Assembly (NCBI GenBank): GCA_002316225.1
Contig: DCDC01000216.1
Location: 1-9,654 of the forward strand
DNA: 9,654 nt
Direction of reading: 5' to 3'
Source: Firmicutes bacterium UBA1065
Lineage (GTDB): Bacteria > Bacillota > Clostridia > Tissierellales > Sedimentibacteraceae
Shown here: piece by piece, positions 1 to 5,470 of the stretch
Layout of the letters: every line of letters begins with the position of its first letter
Numbering within the stretch: the first letter of the stretch is position 1
Notes under the pieces: generated by a model
The model's input: the letters and a program-made list of their open reading frames with translations, nothing else
The model's database searches: none
Told to the model about the DNA's origin: nothing
Position numbers and translations under genes: made by a program

Positions 1-162
1 ACAATACTTAGAGCAGTTCACAAGTATAAGGATTCCAGAGAGCAGTTTGAGCAAAGAACACACAAGAGATTGATTGACATAACGAATCCTACTCCAAAGA
101 CTGTAGATTCACTGATGAAATTGAATTTGCCCGCTGGAGTAGACATTGAAATCAAATTATAA
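1..162 (+). CDS. rpsJ: Small-subunit ribosomal protein S10, 3' part (5' end outside window)
   Basis: The window opens in frame in the C-terminal 53 residues of S10, beginning TILRAVHKYKDSREQF and ending GVDIEIKL before TAA. This matches the second half of the roughly 102-residue bacterial S10, so about 49 residues lie upstream. S10 sits in the head of the 30S subunit; in many bacteria it also works as NusE, pairing with NusB in antitermination. It is normally the first gene of the S10 operon and is followed by rplC, as here. The visible part shows no frameshift or truncation apart from the window edge. Identity is clear from the near-complete match to the conserved S10 C-terminus. Confidence 0.97.
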   Translation, partial: TILRAVHKYKDSREQFEQRTHKRLIDITNPTPKTVDSLMKLNLPAGVDIEIKL

Positions 163-163
163 T
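158..163 (+). promoter_or_regulatory. TATAAT hexamer at the end of rpsJ, weak internal promoter candidate
   Basis: A perfect TATAAT lies across the rpsJ stop codon. At the 17-base spacing the -35 position reads TGGAGT (135-140), only 3 of 6 matches. A better hexamer, TAGACA (140-145), is only 12 bases away, too close for a normal sigma-A promoter, and no extended -10 TG is present. The match may simply come from the codons for Leu and stop followed by TAG. If active, transcripts would start near 170, just before the two hairpins. Confidence 0.15.
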
Positions 164-173
164 AGTAAACGGC

Positions 174-197
174 AAGTAGAGAAGACACACTCTGCTT
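174..197 (+). promoter_or_regulatory. Possible RNA hairpin in the rpsJ-rplC gap
   Basis: AAGTAGAG (174-181) can pair with CTCTGCTT (190-197) over 8 base pairs, one of them a U-G wobble, around an 8-base loop. No run of T follows, so it does not look like an intrinsic terminator. It lies in the longest noncoding stretch of the window. A role as a processing site or regulatory leader for rplC is only an inference. Confidence 0.35.
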
Positions 198-202
198 AGA
201 AT

Positions 203-218
203 GATTGCGCATGCAATC
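203..218 (+). promoter_or_regulatory. Second possible RNA hairpin before rplC
   Basis: GATTGC (203-208) pairs perfectly with GCAATC (213-218) around the loop GCAT. It ends 14 bases before the rplC SD sequence AGGAGGTG (233-240), so the SD stays free. No T-run follows, which argues against a terminator. With the hairpin at 174-197 it forms a tandem stem-loop segment whose function is unknown. Confidence 0.35.
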
Positions 219-244
219 CGCTGTAAGATATCAGGAGGTGTAAA

Positions 245-877
245 ATGAAAGCAATTTTAGCAAAAAAATTAGGAATGACTCAAGTGTTCAATGAACAAGG
301 AGAAATTATTCCGGTTACCGTTTTGGAATCCAAGGATATGGTTGTAGTTCAGAAAAAGACGGTTGAAAAAGACGGATACAATGCCATACAGGTAGGATTC
401 GGAGACGTAAAAATAAAAAATGTTATTAAACCTAAGAAGGGTCATTTTGATAAAGCAAAAGTAGAGCCTAAAAGATTTTTGAGAGAATTTAGAGTAGATA
501 ACATTGACGATTATGAAGTTGGCCAGAAAATTGGCGTTGATATTTTCCAAGCCGGAGAAAAGGTAGATGTTACCGGAATTTCAAAAGGTAAGGGATTCCA
601 GGGAAGCATTAAAAGACACGGTCATGCAAGAGGCGATATGAGCCATGGTTCCAAGTTCCACAGGTTAAGAGGTTCTTTGGGAGCTTCTACGGGAATGTCA
701 AAGGTAGTTAAGGGAATGAAGGCTCACGGCCACATGGGAAATGAAAAAGTAACGGTATTAAACCTTGAAGTGGTAAGAGTAGATGCAGATAAGAATGTGA
801 TACTCGTAAAAGGTGCAGTGCCGGGACCTAAAAAAGGTTTGGTAAAAATCAGAGAAGCAGTTAGGAAATCTAAGTAG
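245..877 (+). CDS. rplC: Large-subunit ribosomal protein L3
   Basis: L3 binds 23S rRNA early in 50S assembly, and its long loop reaches toward the peptidyl transferase centre. The protein has 210 residues, the usual length. It starts MKAILAKKLGMTQVF and carries the family signature around residues 101-120 (FQAGEKVDVTGISKGKGFQG). The ATG is preceded by AGGAGGTG (233-240) at good spacing. The central loop (about 140-165) is divergent: the usual arginine-proline-glycine before the SxG motif reads RLRGSLG, and the segment after it reads SKVVKGMKAHGHMG rather than the common VFKGKK form. The glutamine methylated by PrmB in E. coli (Q150) is absent, which is usual for Gram-positive bacteria. The next gene, rplD, follows after 23 bases. 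Confidence 0.98.
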   Translation: MKAILAKKLGMTQVFNEQGEIIPVTVLESKDMVVVQKKTVEKDGYNAIQVGFGDVKIKNVIKPKKGHFDKAKVEPKRFLREFRVDNIDDYEVGQKIGVDIFQAGEKVDVTGISKGKGFQGSIKRHGHARGDMSHGSKFHRLRGSLGASTGMSKVVKGMKAHGHMGNEKVTVLNLEVVRVDADKNVILVKGAVPGPKKGLVKIREAVRKSK

Positions 878-900
878 ACTGCATGAAAGGAGGATTAACG

Positions 901-1524
901 ATGCCAAAAGTAGCTCTTTATGATATAACAGGCAGCCAAATAGGTGACATTGAGTTAAGAGACGATATATTTGGTGTGGAAGTAAACAGACACGTAATGT
1001 ATGAAGCTGTTAAGAATTATTTGGCTAATCAAAGACAAGGAACTCAGTCTGCCAAGACCAGAGGAGAAGTGAGAGGCGGCGGCAGGAAACCCTGGAGACA
1101 AAAAGGAACAGGCCGTGCAAGACAAGGAAGTATCAGAGCACCTCAATGGGTGGGCGGTGGAGTAGTATTTGCACCAAAACCGAGAGATTACAGCTACAAG
1201 CTTCCTAAGAAAATAAAAAGATTAGCCCTTAAATCAGCTTTGAGTTCAAAGGTAAAGGATAATGAAATTATCGTAGTCGACAGCTTGGTTCTTGACAGAC
1301 CCAAGACTAAAGATATGGTTAAGGTATTGTCAAATCTTAAAGCCGGTAAGAAAACATTAATAGTTATACCTGAAAGAGATGAGAATGTAATATTAGCATC
1401 AAGAAATATTCCGGGTGTAAAAACGGCATATGTAAATACAATCAACGTATACGACATATTAAACTGTGATTCATTCCTGATAACCAGGGAAGCAGTAAAT
1501 AAGGTGGAGGAGGTGTACGCATAA
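901..1524 (+). CDS. rplD: Large-subunit ribosomal protein L4
   Basis: L4 is an early 23S rRNA binder whose extended loop forms, with L22, the narrow part of the peptide exit tunnel. In E. coli it also represses its own operon. The protein has 207 residues, as in B. subtilis. The tunnel loop (about 42-95) is well conserved, including RQGTQSAKTR and GRKPWRQKGTGRAR; Lys68 corresponds to E. coli Lys63, the site of a known erythromycin-resistance change, and is wild type here. I chose the ATG at 901, reading MPKVALYDITG, because AGGAGG (888-893) lies 7 bases upstream. An in-frame ATG at 883 would put the SD inside the gene. The stop overlaps the rplW start by one base (TAATG). Confidence 0.97.
   Translation: MPKVALYDITGSQIGDIELRDDIFGVEVNRHVMYEAVKNYLANQRQGTQSAKTRGEVRGGGRKPWRQKGTGRARQGSIRAPQWVGGGVVFAPKPRDYSYKLPKKIKRLALKSALSSKVKDNEIIVVDSLVLDRPKTKDMVKVLSNLKAGKKTLIVIPERDENVILASRNIPGVKTAYVNTINVYDILNCDSFLITREAVNKVEEVYA
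1508..1515 (+). promoter_or_regulatory. Ribosome binding site of rplW inside rplD
   Basis: AGGAGGTG is a full match to the 16S anti-SD sequence, 8 bases before the rplW ATG at 1524. It lies within the last codons of rplD, which encode the C-terminal KVEEVYA. With the TAATG stop-start overlap this suggests that translation of L23 is coupled to that of L4. Confidence 0.8.
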
Positions 1525-1814
1525 TGCGCGATCCACACGATATAATCATAAGACCTATTGTAACAGAAGCAAGCATGAATGCCATGGCAGAAAAGAAATA
1601 CACTTTTGTTGTAGATAAAAAATCAAACAAAACAGAAATCAAGAATGCTGTGGAAAAAATCTTCGGTGTTAAGGTAGCAAGTGTGAACACTATGAACATG
1701 ACCGGCAAGAAAAAGAGAATGGGTATGACCGTTGGAAAGAGGCCGGACTGGAAAAAGGCCATTGTTACATTAACAGAGGATAGCAAAACAATAGAATTCT
1801 TTGAGGGAATTTAA
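1524..1814 (+). CDS. rplW: Large-subunit ribosomal protein L23
   Basis: L23 lies at the tunnel exit and is the main docking site for trigger factor, SRP and the Sec translocon. The protein has 96 residues, normal for bacteria. It begins MRDPHDIIIRPIVTEAS, in which Glu15 matches the E. coli Glu18 that binds trigger factor. The segment KKKRMGMTVGKRPDWKKAIVTL carries the conserved RxDWKKA core, and the extended rRNA-binding loop precedes it. The start is the ATG overlapping the rplD stop and is supported by a perfect internal SD. A 52-base gap with no strong structure or promoter separates it from rplB. Confidence 0.97.
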   Translation: MRDPHDIIIRPIVTEASMNAMAEKKYTFVVDKKSNKTEIKNAVEKIFGVKVASVNTMNMTGKKKRMGMTVGKRPDWKKAIVTLTEDSKTIEFFEGI

Positions 1815-1866
1815 GGTTTCGATTTAGCAGATGAATTATTGATATTTAAAGAAGGAGGAAAATCTC

Positions 1867-2700
1867 ATGGGTATTAGAAAATACAGACCGACCTCTCCTG
1901 GGTTGAGGCAGATGACTGTTTCAACATTTGAAGAAATAACGAGTGATAAACCTGAGAAATCTCTTTTAGCTCCGTTGAAAAGCAAGGCAGGAAGAAATGC
2001 GCACGGTAGAATTACGGTTCGTCACAGGGGCGGCGGAGAAAAAAGAAAATATAGAATTATAGATTTTAAAAGGGATAAAGACGGAGTTCCGGGAAAAGTT
2101 GCATCAATAGAGTATGATCCAAACAGAAGCGCATACATTGCACTTATAAATTATGTTGACGGAGAAAAAAGATATATCATAGCTCCGTATAAACTGCAGG
2201 TTGGAGATACCATCGTTTCAGGCGAGAATGTTGACATTAAGATTGGAAATGCACTCCCTGTAAGGAATATTCCGGTTGGTACCTTGATTCACAATATCGA
2301 GTTAAAACCGGGCAAGGGAGGACAAATGGTGCGTTCGGCAGGAAATTCTGCCCAGCTTATGGCAAAGGAAGGCAAGTACGCACAGGTTAGACTCCCCAGC
2401 GGCGAAGTAAGAATGATCAGCATGGACTGCAGGGCAACAATAGGCCAGGTTGGAAATATCGACCACGAGAACATAACCATAGGCAAAGCCGGAAGAAAGA
2501 GACACATGGGAATCAGACCTACGGTAAGAGGTTCGGTAATGAATCCTAACGATCACCCGCATGGTGGTGGAGAAGGAAGAGCTCCGATAGGAAGACCGTC
2601 ACCGGTTACACCTTGGGGTAAACCGACATTGGGATATAAGACTCGTAAGAAAAACAAGAAGTCTGATAGCATGATAGTTAGCAGAAGAAGCAAGAACTAA
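1867..2700 (+). CDS. rplB: Large-subunit ribosomal protein L2
   Basis: L2 is one of the most conserved ribosomal proteins. It binds domain IV of 23S rRNA, is needed for subunit joining and peptidyl transferase activity, and forms intersubunit bridge B7b. The protein has 277 residues, identical in length to the B. subtilis protein. The N-terminal OB-like domain contains VRHRGGGEKRKYR (51-63). The C-terminal signature spans about 218-238 and includes PTVRGSVMNPNDHPHGGGEG; His230 appears to correspond to the functionally important E. coli His229. The basic tail ends SRRSKN. AAGGAGG (1852-1858) stands 8 bases before the ATG. Nothing is unusual in the sequence. Confidence 0.98.
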   Translation: MGIRKYRPTSPGLRQMTVSTFEEITSDKPEKSLLAPLKSKAGRNAHGRITVRHRGGGEKRKYRIIDFKRDKDGVPGKVASIEYDPNRSAYIALINYVDGEKRYIIAPYKLQVGDTIVSGENVDIKIGNALPVRNIPVGTLIHNIELKPGKGGQMVRSAGNSAQLMAKEGKYAQVRLPSGEVRMISMDCRATIGQVGNIDHENITIGKAGRKRHMGIRPTVRGSVMNPNDHPHGGGEGRAPIGRPSPVTPWGKPTLGYKTRKKNKKSDSMIVSRRSKN

Positions 2701-2726
2701 GCAGGTTTGAAAGGAGGAAATGGTGA

Positions 2727-3008
2727 ATGGGTAGATCGCTTAAGAAAGGACCTTATTGCGAACCAAGTCTTATGAAAAAGATTGTGGAAATGAATGAAGC
2801 AAATACCAAAAAGGTAATAAAAACTTGGTCAAGAAGATCGACAATATTCCCCGAAATGGTTGGCCATACATTAGCCATACACGATGGCAGAAAGCACGTT
2901 CCTGTATATATAACTGAAGACATGGTTGGACACAAGCTGGGTGAATTTGCTCCGACAAGAACATACAGGGGACATGACAAGTCCGACAAGACTTCCAAAG
3001 TTAAATAA
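2727..3008 (+). CDS. rpsS: Small-subunit ribosomal protein S19
   Basis: S19 sits in the head of the 30S subunit, complexed with S13 and close to the A-site tRNA and bridge B1a. The protein has 93 residues, the usual size. It starts MGRSLKKGPY and carries the conserved core KTWSRRSTIFPEMVGHT, then DGRKHVPVYITEDMVGHKLG and EFAPTRTYRGH. The early segment YCEPSL contains a cysteine where B. subtilis has FVDGHL, a variable region of the family. The start follows AAGGAGG (2711-2717) by 9 bases; an ATG at 2720 is in another frame. rplV begins 16 bases after the stop. Confidence 0.97.
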   Translation: MGRSLKKGPYCEPSLMKKIVEMNEANTKKVIKTWSRRSTIFPEMVGHTLAIHDGRKHVPVYITEDMVGHKLGEFAPTRTYRGHDKSDKTSKVK

Positions 3009-3024
3009 GAAGGGAGGCAGCTTA

Positions 3025-3360
3025 ATGGAAGCTAGAGCAGTTGCTAAATATATACGAATATCACCAAGAAAGATGAAATTCGTATGTGACATGGTAAGAG
3101 GCAAGCATGTTGACGAAGCATTGGCAATTCTGAAATTCCATCCCAGCAAGGGAGCAAAAATTTTGGAAAAGGTGGTTAAATCTGCCGTAGCTAACGCTGA
3201 AAACAACTTTGATATGGATAGAGATAAATTATATGTTTCAAATGCCTATGCAAATCAGGGACCAACTCTGAAAAGATGGAGACCAAGAGCAAAGGGTGCG
3301 GCATATAAAATATTGAAAAGAAGCAGCCACGTTGGTGTAGTTGTAAAAGAAAGAGATTAG
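3025..3360 (+). CDS. rplV: Large-subunit ribosomal protein L22
   Basis: L22 contacts all domains of 23S rRNA, and its long beta-hairpin lines the exit tunnel opposite L4. The protein has 111 residues and numbers almost exactly like E. coli L22. It begins MEARAVAKYIRISPRKMKFV; the hairpin is at about 80-101, reading GPTLKRWRPRAKGAAYKILK. Lys83, Arg84 and Lys90 are present, so the E. coli-type MKR deletion linked to macrolide resistance is not seen. Position 92 at the hairpin tip is alanine instead of the very common arginine, and position 85 is tryptophan. The ATG at 3025 follows GGAGG (3013-3017). A longer in-frame reading from 2926 only retranslates rpsS in the wrong frame. Confidence 0.97.
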   Translation: MEARAVAKYIRISPRKMKFVCDMVRGKHVDEALAILKFHPSKGAKILEKVVKSAVANAENNFDMDRDKLYVSNAYANQGPTLKRWRPRAKGAAYKILKRSSHVGVVVKERD

Positions 3361-3381
3361 CAAAGGCAAAGGAGGTAAAAA

Positions 3382-4119
3382 ATGGGTCAAAAGGTAAACC
3401 CTCATGGACTAAGAGTTGGTATAATCAATGATTGGGACTCAAAGTGGTATGCAGATAAAAAGAGTTTCGGTGATAATTTAATAGAAGACTATAAGATTCG
3501 TGAATATATAAAAAAGGAACATTATCAGGCAGGTATTGCAAAAATCGAAATCGAAAGATTTGCAAGCCGTGTTAAGGTGAGCGTATTTACGGCAAAGCCG
3601 GGTATGATAATCGGCAAGGGCGGTACCGGTGTTGATGTTCTGAAAAACAACATAGAAAAAATAACAGGCAAGACTGTAATAATCAATGTGGAAGAAGTTA
3701 AAGTGCCTGAACTGAACGGACAATTAGTCGCAGAGAATATCGCATCCCAGCTTGAGAAGCGTATATCATTCAGAAGAGCTATGAAGCAGGCGATGCAAAG
3801 AACCATGAAGATGGGCGCAAAGGGAATTAAAACAAGCGTATCCGGAAGGTTGAACGGAGCCGATATGGCAAGAACCGAAGGATATTCGGAAGGTAAAATT
3901 CCTCTTCAAACTTTAAGATCAGACATAAGCTACGGTTTTGCGGAAGCAGATACCACCTTCGGAAAGATCGGTGTTAAGGTTTGGATATGCAGGGGCGAAA
4001 TCTTAAGAAAACCCGGATCATTATTATCGGATTATCAAGAGCCCACAAGAGCGCTTAACGACAGCAGAGACGGTAAGAAGAAAAGAAGAACTAATGTTAA
4101 GAAAGACAAAAAGCAATAA
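3382..4119 (+). CDS. rpsC: Small-subunit ribosomal protein S3 with extended basic C-terminus
   Basis: S3 lies at the mRNA entry tunnel of the 30S head and, with S4 and S5, contributes to mRNA unwinding. The protein has 245 residues, compared with 218 in B. subtilis. It starts MGQKVNPHGLRVGI. A type II KH domain contains the GxxG loop in PGMIIGKGGTG (about 73-83). The C-terminal domain carries FRRAMKQAMQ, where the arginines correspond to E. coli residues linked to helicase activity, then SGRLNGADMARTEGYSEG and GVKVWICRGEIL. After residue 208 comes a 37-residue tail, rich in lysine and arginine near the end (GKKKRRTNVKKDKKQ), against 11 residues in B. subtilis. AAGGAGGT (3369-3376) precedes the ATG. 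Confidence 0.97.
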   Translation: MGQKVNPHGLRVGIINDWDSKWYADKKSFGDNLIEDYKIREYIKKEHYQAGIAKIEIERFASRVKVSVFTAKPGMIIGKGGTGVDVLKNNIEKITGKTVIINVEEVKVPELNGQLVAENIASQLEKRISFRRAMKQAMQRTMKMGAKGIKTSVSGRLNGADMARTEGYSEGKIPLQTLRSDISYGFAEADTTFGKIGVKVWICRGEILRKPGSLLSDYQEPTRALNDSRDGKKKRRTNVKKDKKQ

Positions 4120-4120
4120 G

Positions 4121-4135
4121 TCCTTGAAGGAAGGA
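4121..4135 (+). promoter_or_regulatory. Small hairpin that could cover the rplP SD
   Basis: TCCTT (4121-4125) can pair with AAGGA (4131-4135), which is the first part of the rplP SD AAGGAGG (4131-4137). The stem is only 5 base pairs with a GAAGG loop, so it is weak, and translating ribosomes finishing rpsC could open it. Regulation is an inference and the match could be chance. Confidence 0.2.
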
Positions 4136-4145
4136 GGAAACGATT

Positions 4146-4589
4146 ATGTTAATGCCTAAGAGAGTAAAACGCCGTAAACAACAGAGAGGAAGAATGACAG
4201 GAATTGCAACCAGAGGCAATACCATCACCTACGGCGAATATGGTCTGCAGGCAATTGAGCCAGCTTGGATAACATCAAACCAAATCGAAGCTGCCAGAAG
4301 AGCAATGACAAGGTCAGTTAAGAGAGGCGGCCAAATTTGGATTAAAATATTTCCGGATAAACCGGTGACTAAGAAACCAGCCGAAACACGTATGGGTAAA
4401 GGTAAGGGTTCACCAGAGTATTGGGTAGCAGTAGTGAAACCGGGCAGAATTTTATTTGAAATGTCAGGAGTTTCCGAAGATGTTGCCAGGGAAGCAATGA
4501 GACTTGCCAGCCACAAATTGCCTGTAAAATGCAAATTTGTTGCTAAGGAAACGGCAGCAGAAAAGGATGGTGAAGCAAATGAAAGCTAA
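4146..4589 (+). CDS. rplP: Large-subunit ribosomal protein L16
   Basis: L16 binds 23S rRNA near the A-site tRNA elbow and is needed late in 50S maturation. The protein has 147 residues. It begins MLMPKRVKRRKQQRGRM, typical of clostridial L16, and has both family signatures: KRGGQIWIKIFP (about 60-71) and RMGKGKGSPEYW (about 82-93). The C-terminal tail, AAEKDGEANES, is acidic and nonconserved. The start at 4146 is 8 bases after AAGGAGG (4131-4137); the second ATG at 4152 would be 14 bases away and is less likely. The last 11 bases overlap rpmC in another frame, so the tail codons also hold the rpmC ribosome binding site. Confidence 0.97.
   Translation: MLMPKRVKRRKQQRGRMTGIATRGNTITYGEYGLQAIEPAWITSNQIEAARRAMTRSVKRGGQIWIKIFPDKPVTKKPAETRMGKGKGSPEYWVAVVKPGRILFEMSGVSEDVAREAMRLASHKLPVKCKFVAKETAAEKDGEANES
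4563..4573 (+). promoter_or_regulatory. Imperfect ribosome binding site of rpmC inside rplP
   Basis: The sequence AAGGATGGTGA equals the ideal AAGGAGGTGA with one extra T. It lies within the rplP tail and ends 5 bases before the rpmC ATG at 4579. It is the least regular SD in the window, so L29 synthesis may depend on ribosomes ending rplP at 4589, 11 bases beyond the start. Confidence 0.5.
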
Positions 4590-4782
4590 GGAATTAAGAA
4601 GTAAATCAATTGATGAATTGAACAAGACTATGGCGGATTTGAAGACGGAACTCTTCAATTTAAGATTTCAGCTTGCAACGGGGGAACTTGATAACCCTAT
4701 GAGAATAAATAAAGTTAAGAAAGATATTGCACGTATAAAAACCGTGATTCGCGAGCGCGAGTTGAATATAAACGTGGAATAA
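4579..4782 (+). CDS. rpmC: Large-subunit ribosomal protein L29
   Basis: L29 is a small two-helix protein at the tunnel exit, beside L23, where it helps form the platform for nascent-chain factors. The protein has 67 residues. It starts MKAKELRSKSIDEL and contains the signature NPMRINKVKKDIARIKTV (about 43-60) after the conserved ELFNLRFQLATGEL. I chose the ATG at 4579 because MKAKELR is the standard L29 beginning and GGTGA lies just upstream. An in-frame ATG at 4567 would add MVKQ but has no well-spaced SD, and one at 4537 lies deep inside rplP. The gene overlaps the rplP end by 11 bases and precedes rpsQ by 18 bases. Confidence 0.95.
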   Translation: MKAKELRSKSIDELNKTMADLKTELFNLRFQLATGELDNPMRINKVKKDIARIKTVIRERELNINVE

Positions 4783-4800
4783 CAGAAAGGAGGATTTACT

Positions 4801-5055
4801 TTGGAAAGAGGCAACAGGAAAGTAAGAATCGGTAAAGTTGTAAGTGATAAAATGGATAAGACGATAGTAGTTGCTACTGAAAAGCTTGTGGCACATCCTC
4901 TTTATAAAAAACAGATTAAAACAACTAAAAAATATAAAGTACATGATGAAGAGAACCAGTGTCAAGTAGGTGATACGGTTAAAATAATGGAAACCAGACC
5001 CTTGTCAAAGGAAAAACGATGGAGATTGGTTGAAATAATAGAAAAGGCTAAATAA
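4801..5055 (+). CDS. rpsQ: Small-subunit ribosomal protein S17 (TTG start)
   Basis: S17 is a primary 16S rRNA binder of the 30S body with an OB fold. The protein has 84 residues, close to the 87 of B. subtilis. It reads MERGNRKVRIGKVVSDKMDK at the start, HPLYKKQIKTTKKYKVHDE in the middle, and the family signature GDTVKIMETRPLS (about 58-70) near the end. Translation must begin at the TTG at 4801: AAAGGAGG (4786-4793) lies 7 bases upstream, the family alignment starts there, and no ATG or GTG in frame gives the conserved N-terminus. It is the last gene of the S10 part; rplN follows after 30 bases without a terminator. Confidence 0.96.
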   Translation: MERGNRKVRIGKVVSDKMDKTIVVATEKLVAHPLYKKQIKTTKKYKVHDEENQCQVGDTVKIMETRPLSKEKRWRLVEIIEKAK

Positions 5056-5085
5056 CCCCATAGACACTTGAAGGGAGGTAAAAAC

Positions 5086-5454
5086 ATGATACAAGCAGAG
5101 TCAAGACTAAGAATCGCAGACAATTCAGGAGCAAAGGAAGCGCTTGTTATAAGAGTATTAGGCGGTTCAGTTGTTAAATACGGAAATATTGGCGATATAG
5201 TTGTATGTACGGTTAAATCCGCAACACCCGGTGGAGTTGTTAAGAAGGGTGATGTGGTTAAAGCAGTAATAGTAAGAACCAAGAAAGGCATGAGAAGAAA
5301 AGACGGAACATATATCAGGTTTGACGAAAATGCCGCAGTTATAATAAAAGATGATAAGACACCCGTAGGGACACGTATATTCGGACCTATAACAAGAGAA
5401 TTAAGAGACGGGAAATTTATGAAGATTATCTCACTGGCACCGGAAGTACTTTAA
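5086..5454 (+). CDS. rplN: Large-subunit ribosomal protein L14
   Basis: L14 binds 23S rRNA at the subunit interface, forms bridges B5 and B8 with 16S rRNA, and is the docking site of the silencing factor RsfS. The protein has 122 residues, the standard length. It begins MIQAESRLRIADNSGAKEAL and carries the signature VIVRTKKGMRRKDGTYIRF (about 67-85), followed by DENAAVII and GTRIFGPITREL. The ATG at 5086 follows GGAGGT (5074-5079) at 6 bases; an in-frame ATG at 5068 would include the SD in the coding region. It is classically the first gene of the spc operon, but no promoter is visible ahead of it, so read-through from rpsQ is likely. Confidence 0.97.
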   Translation: MIQAESRLRIADNSGAKEALVIRVLGGSVVKYGNIGDIVVCTVKSATPGGVVKKGDVVKAVIVRTKKGMRRKDGTYIRFDENAAVIIKDDKTPVGTRIFGPITRELRDGKFMKIISLAPEVL

Positions 5455-5470
5455 TAGGAGGTGTATAAAG

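Noticed and set aside
74..79. Perfect TTGACA inside rpsJ
   Set aside because: No -10 hexamer is found at 16-18 bases; the bases are explained by the conserved Leu-Ile-Asp-Ile codons.
883..900. Upstream in-frame ATG for rplD
   Set aside because: The frame would include the SD AGGAGG (888-893); the ATG at 901 has correct spacing and the family N-terminus.
901..1524. Macrolide resistance change in L4
   Set aside because: The tunnel loop is conserved, and Lys68 (E. coli Lys63) is unchanged.
1815..1866. rplW-rplB gap as a terminator or promoter region
   Set aside because: It holds only an SD at 1852-1858; I see no stem with a T-run and no paired -35/-10.
2926..3024. Longer reading of rplV starting at 2926
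   Set aside because: The 33 extra residues are rpsS sequence read in another frame; L22 begins at 3025 after its own SD.
5068..5085. Upstream in-frame ATG for rplN
   Set aside because: It would place the SD GGAGGT inside the gene; the conserved MIQAESRL start is at 5086.
5056..5085. Separate promoter or terminator between the S10 and spc parts
   Set aside because: The 30-base gap has no stem-loop with a T-run and no convincing promoter hexamers, so the two parts look co-transcribed.
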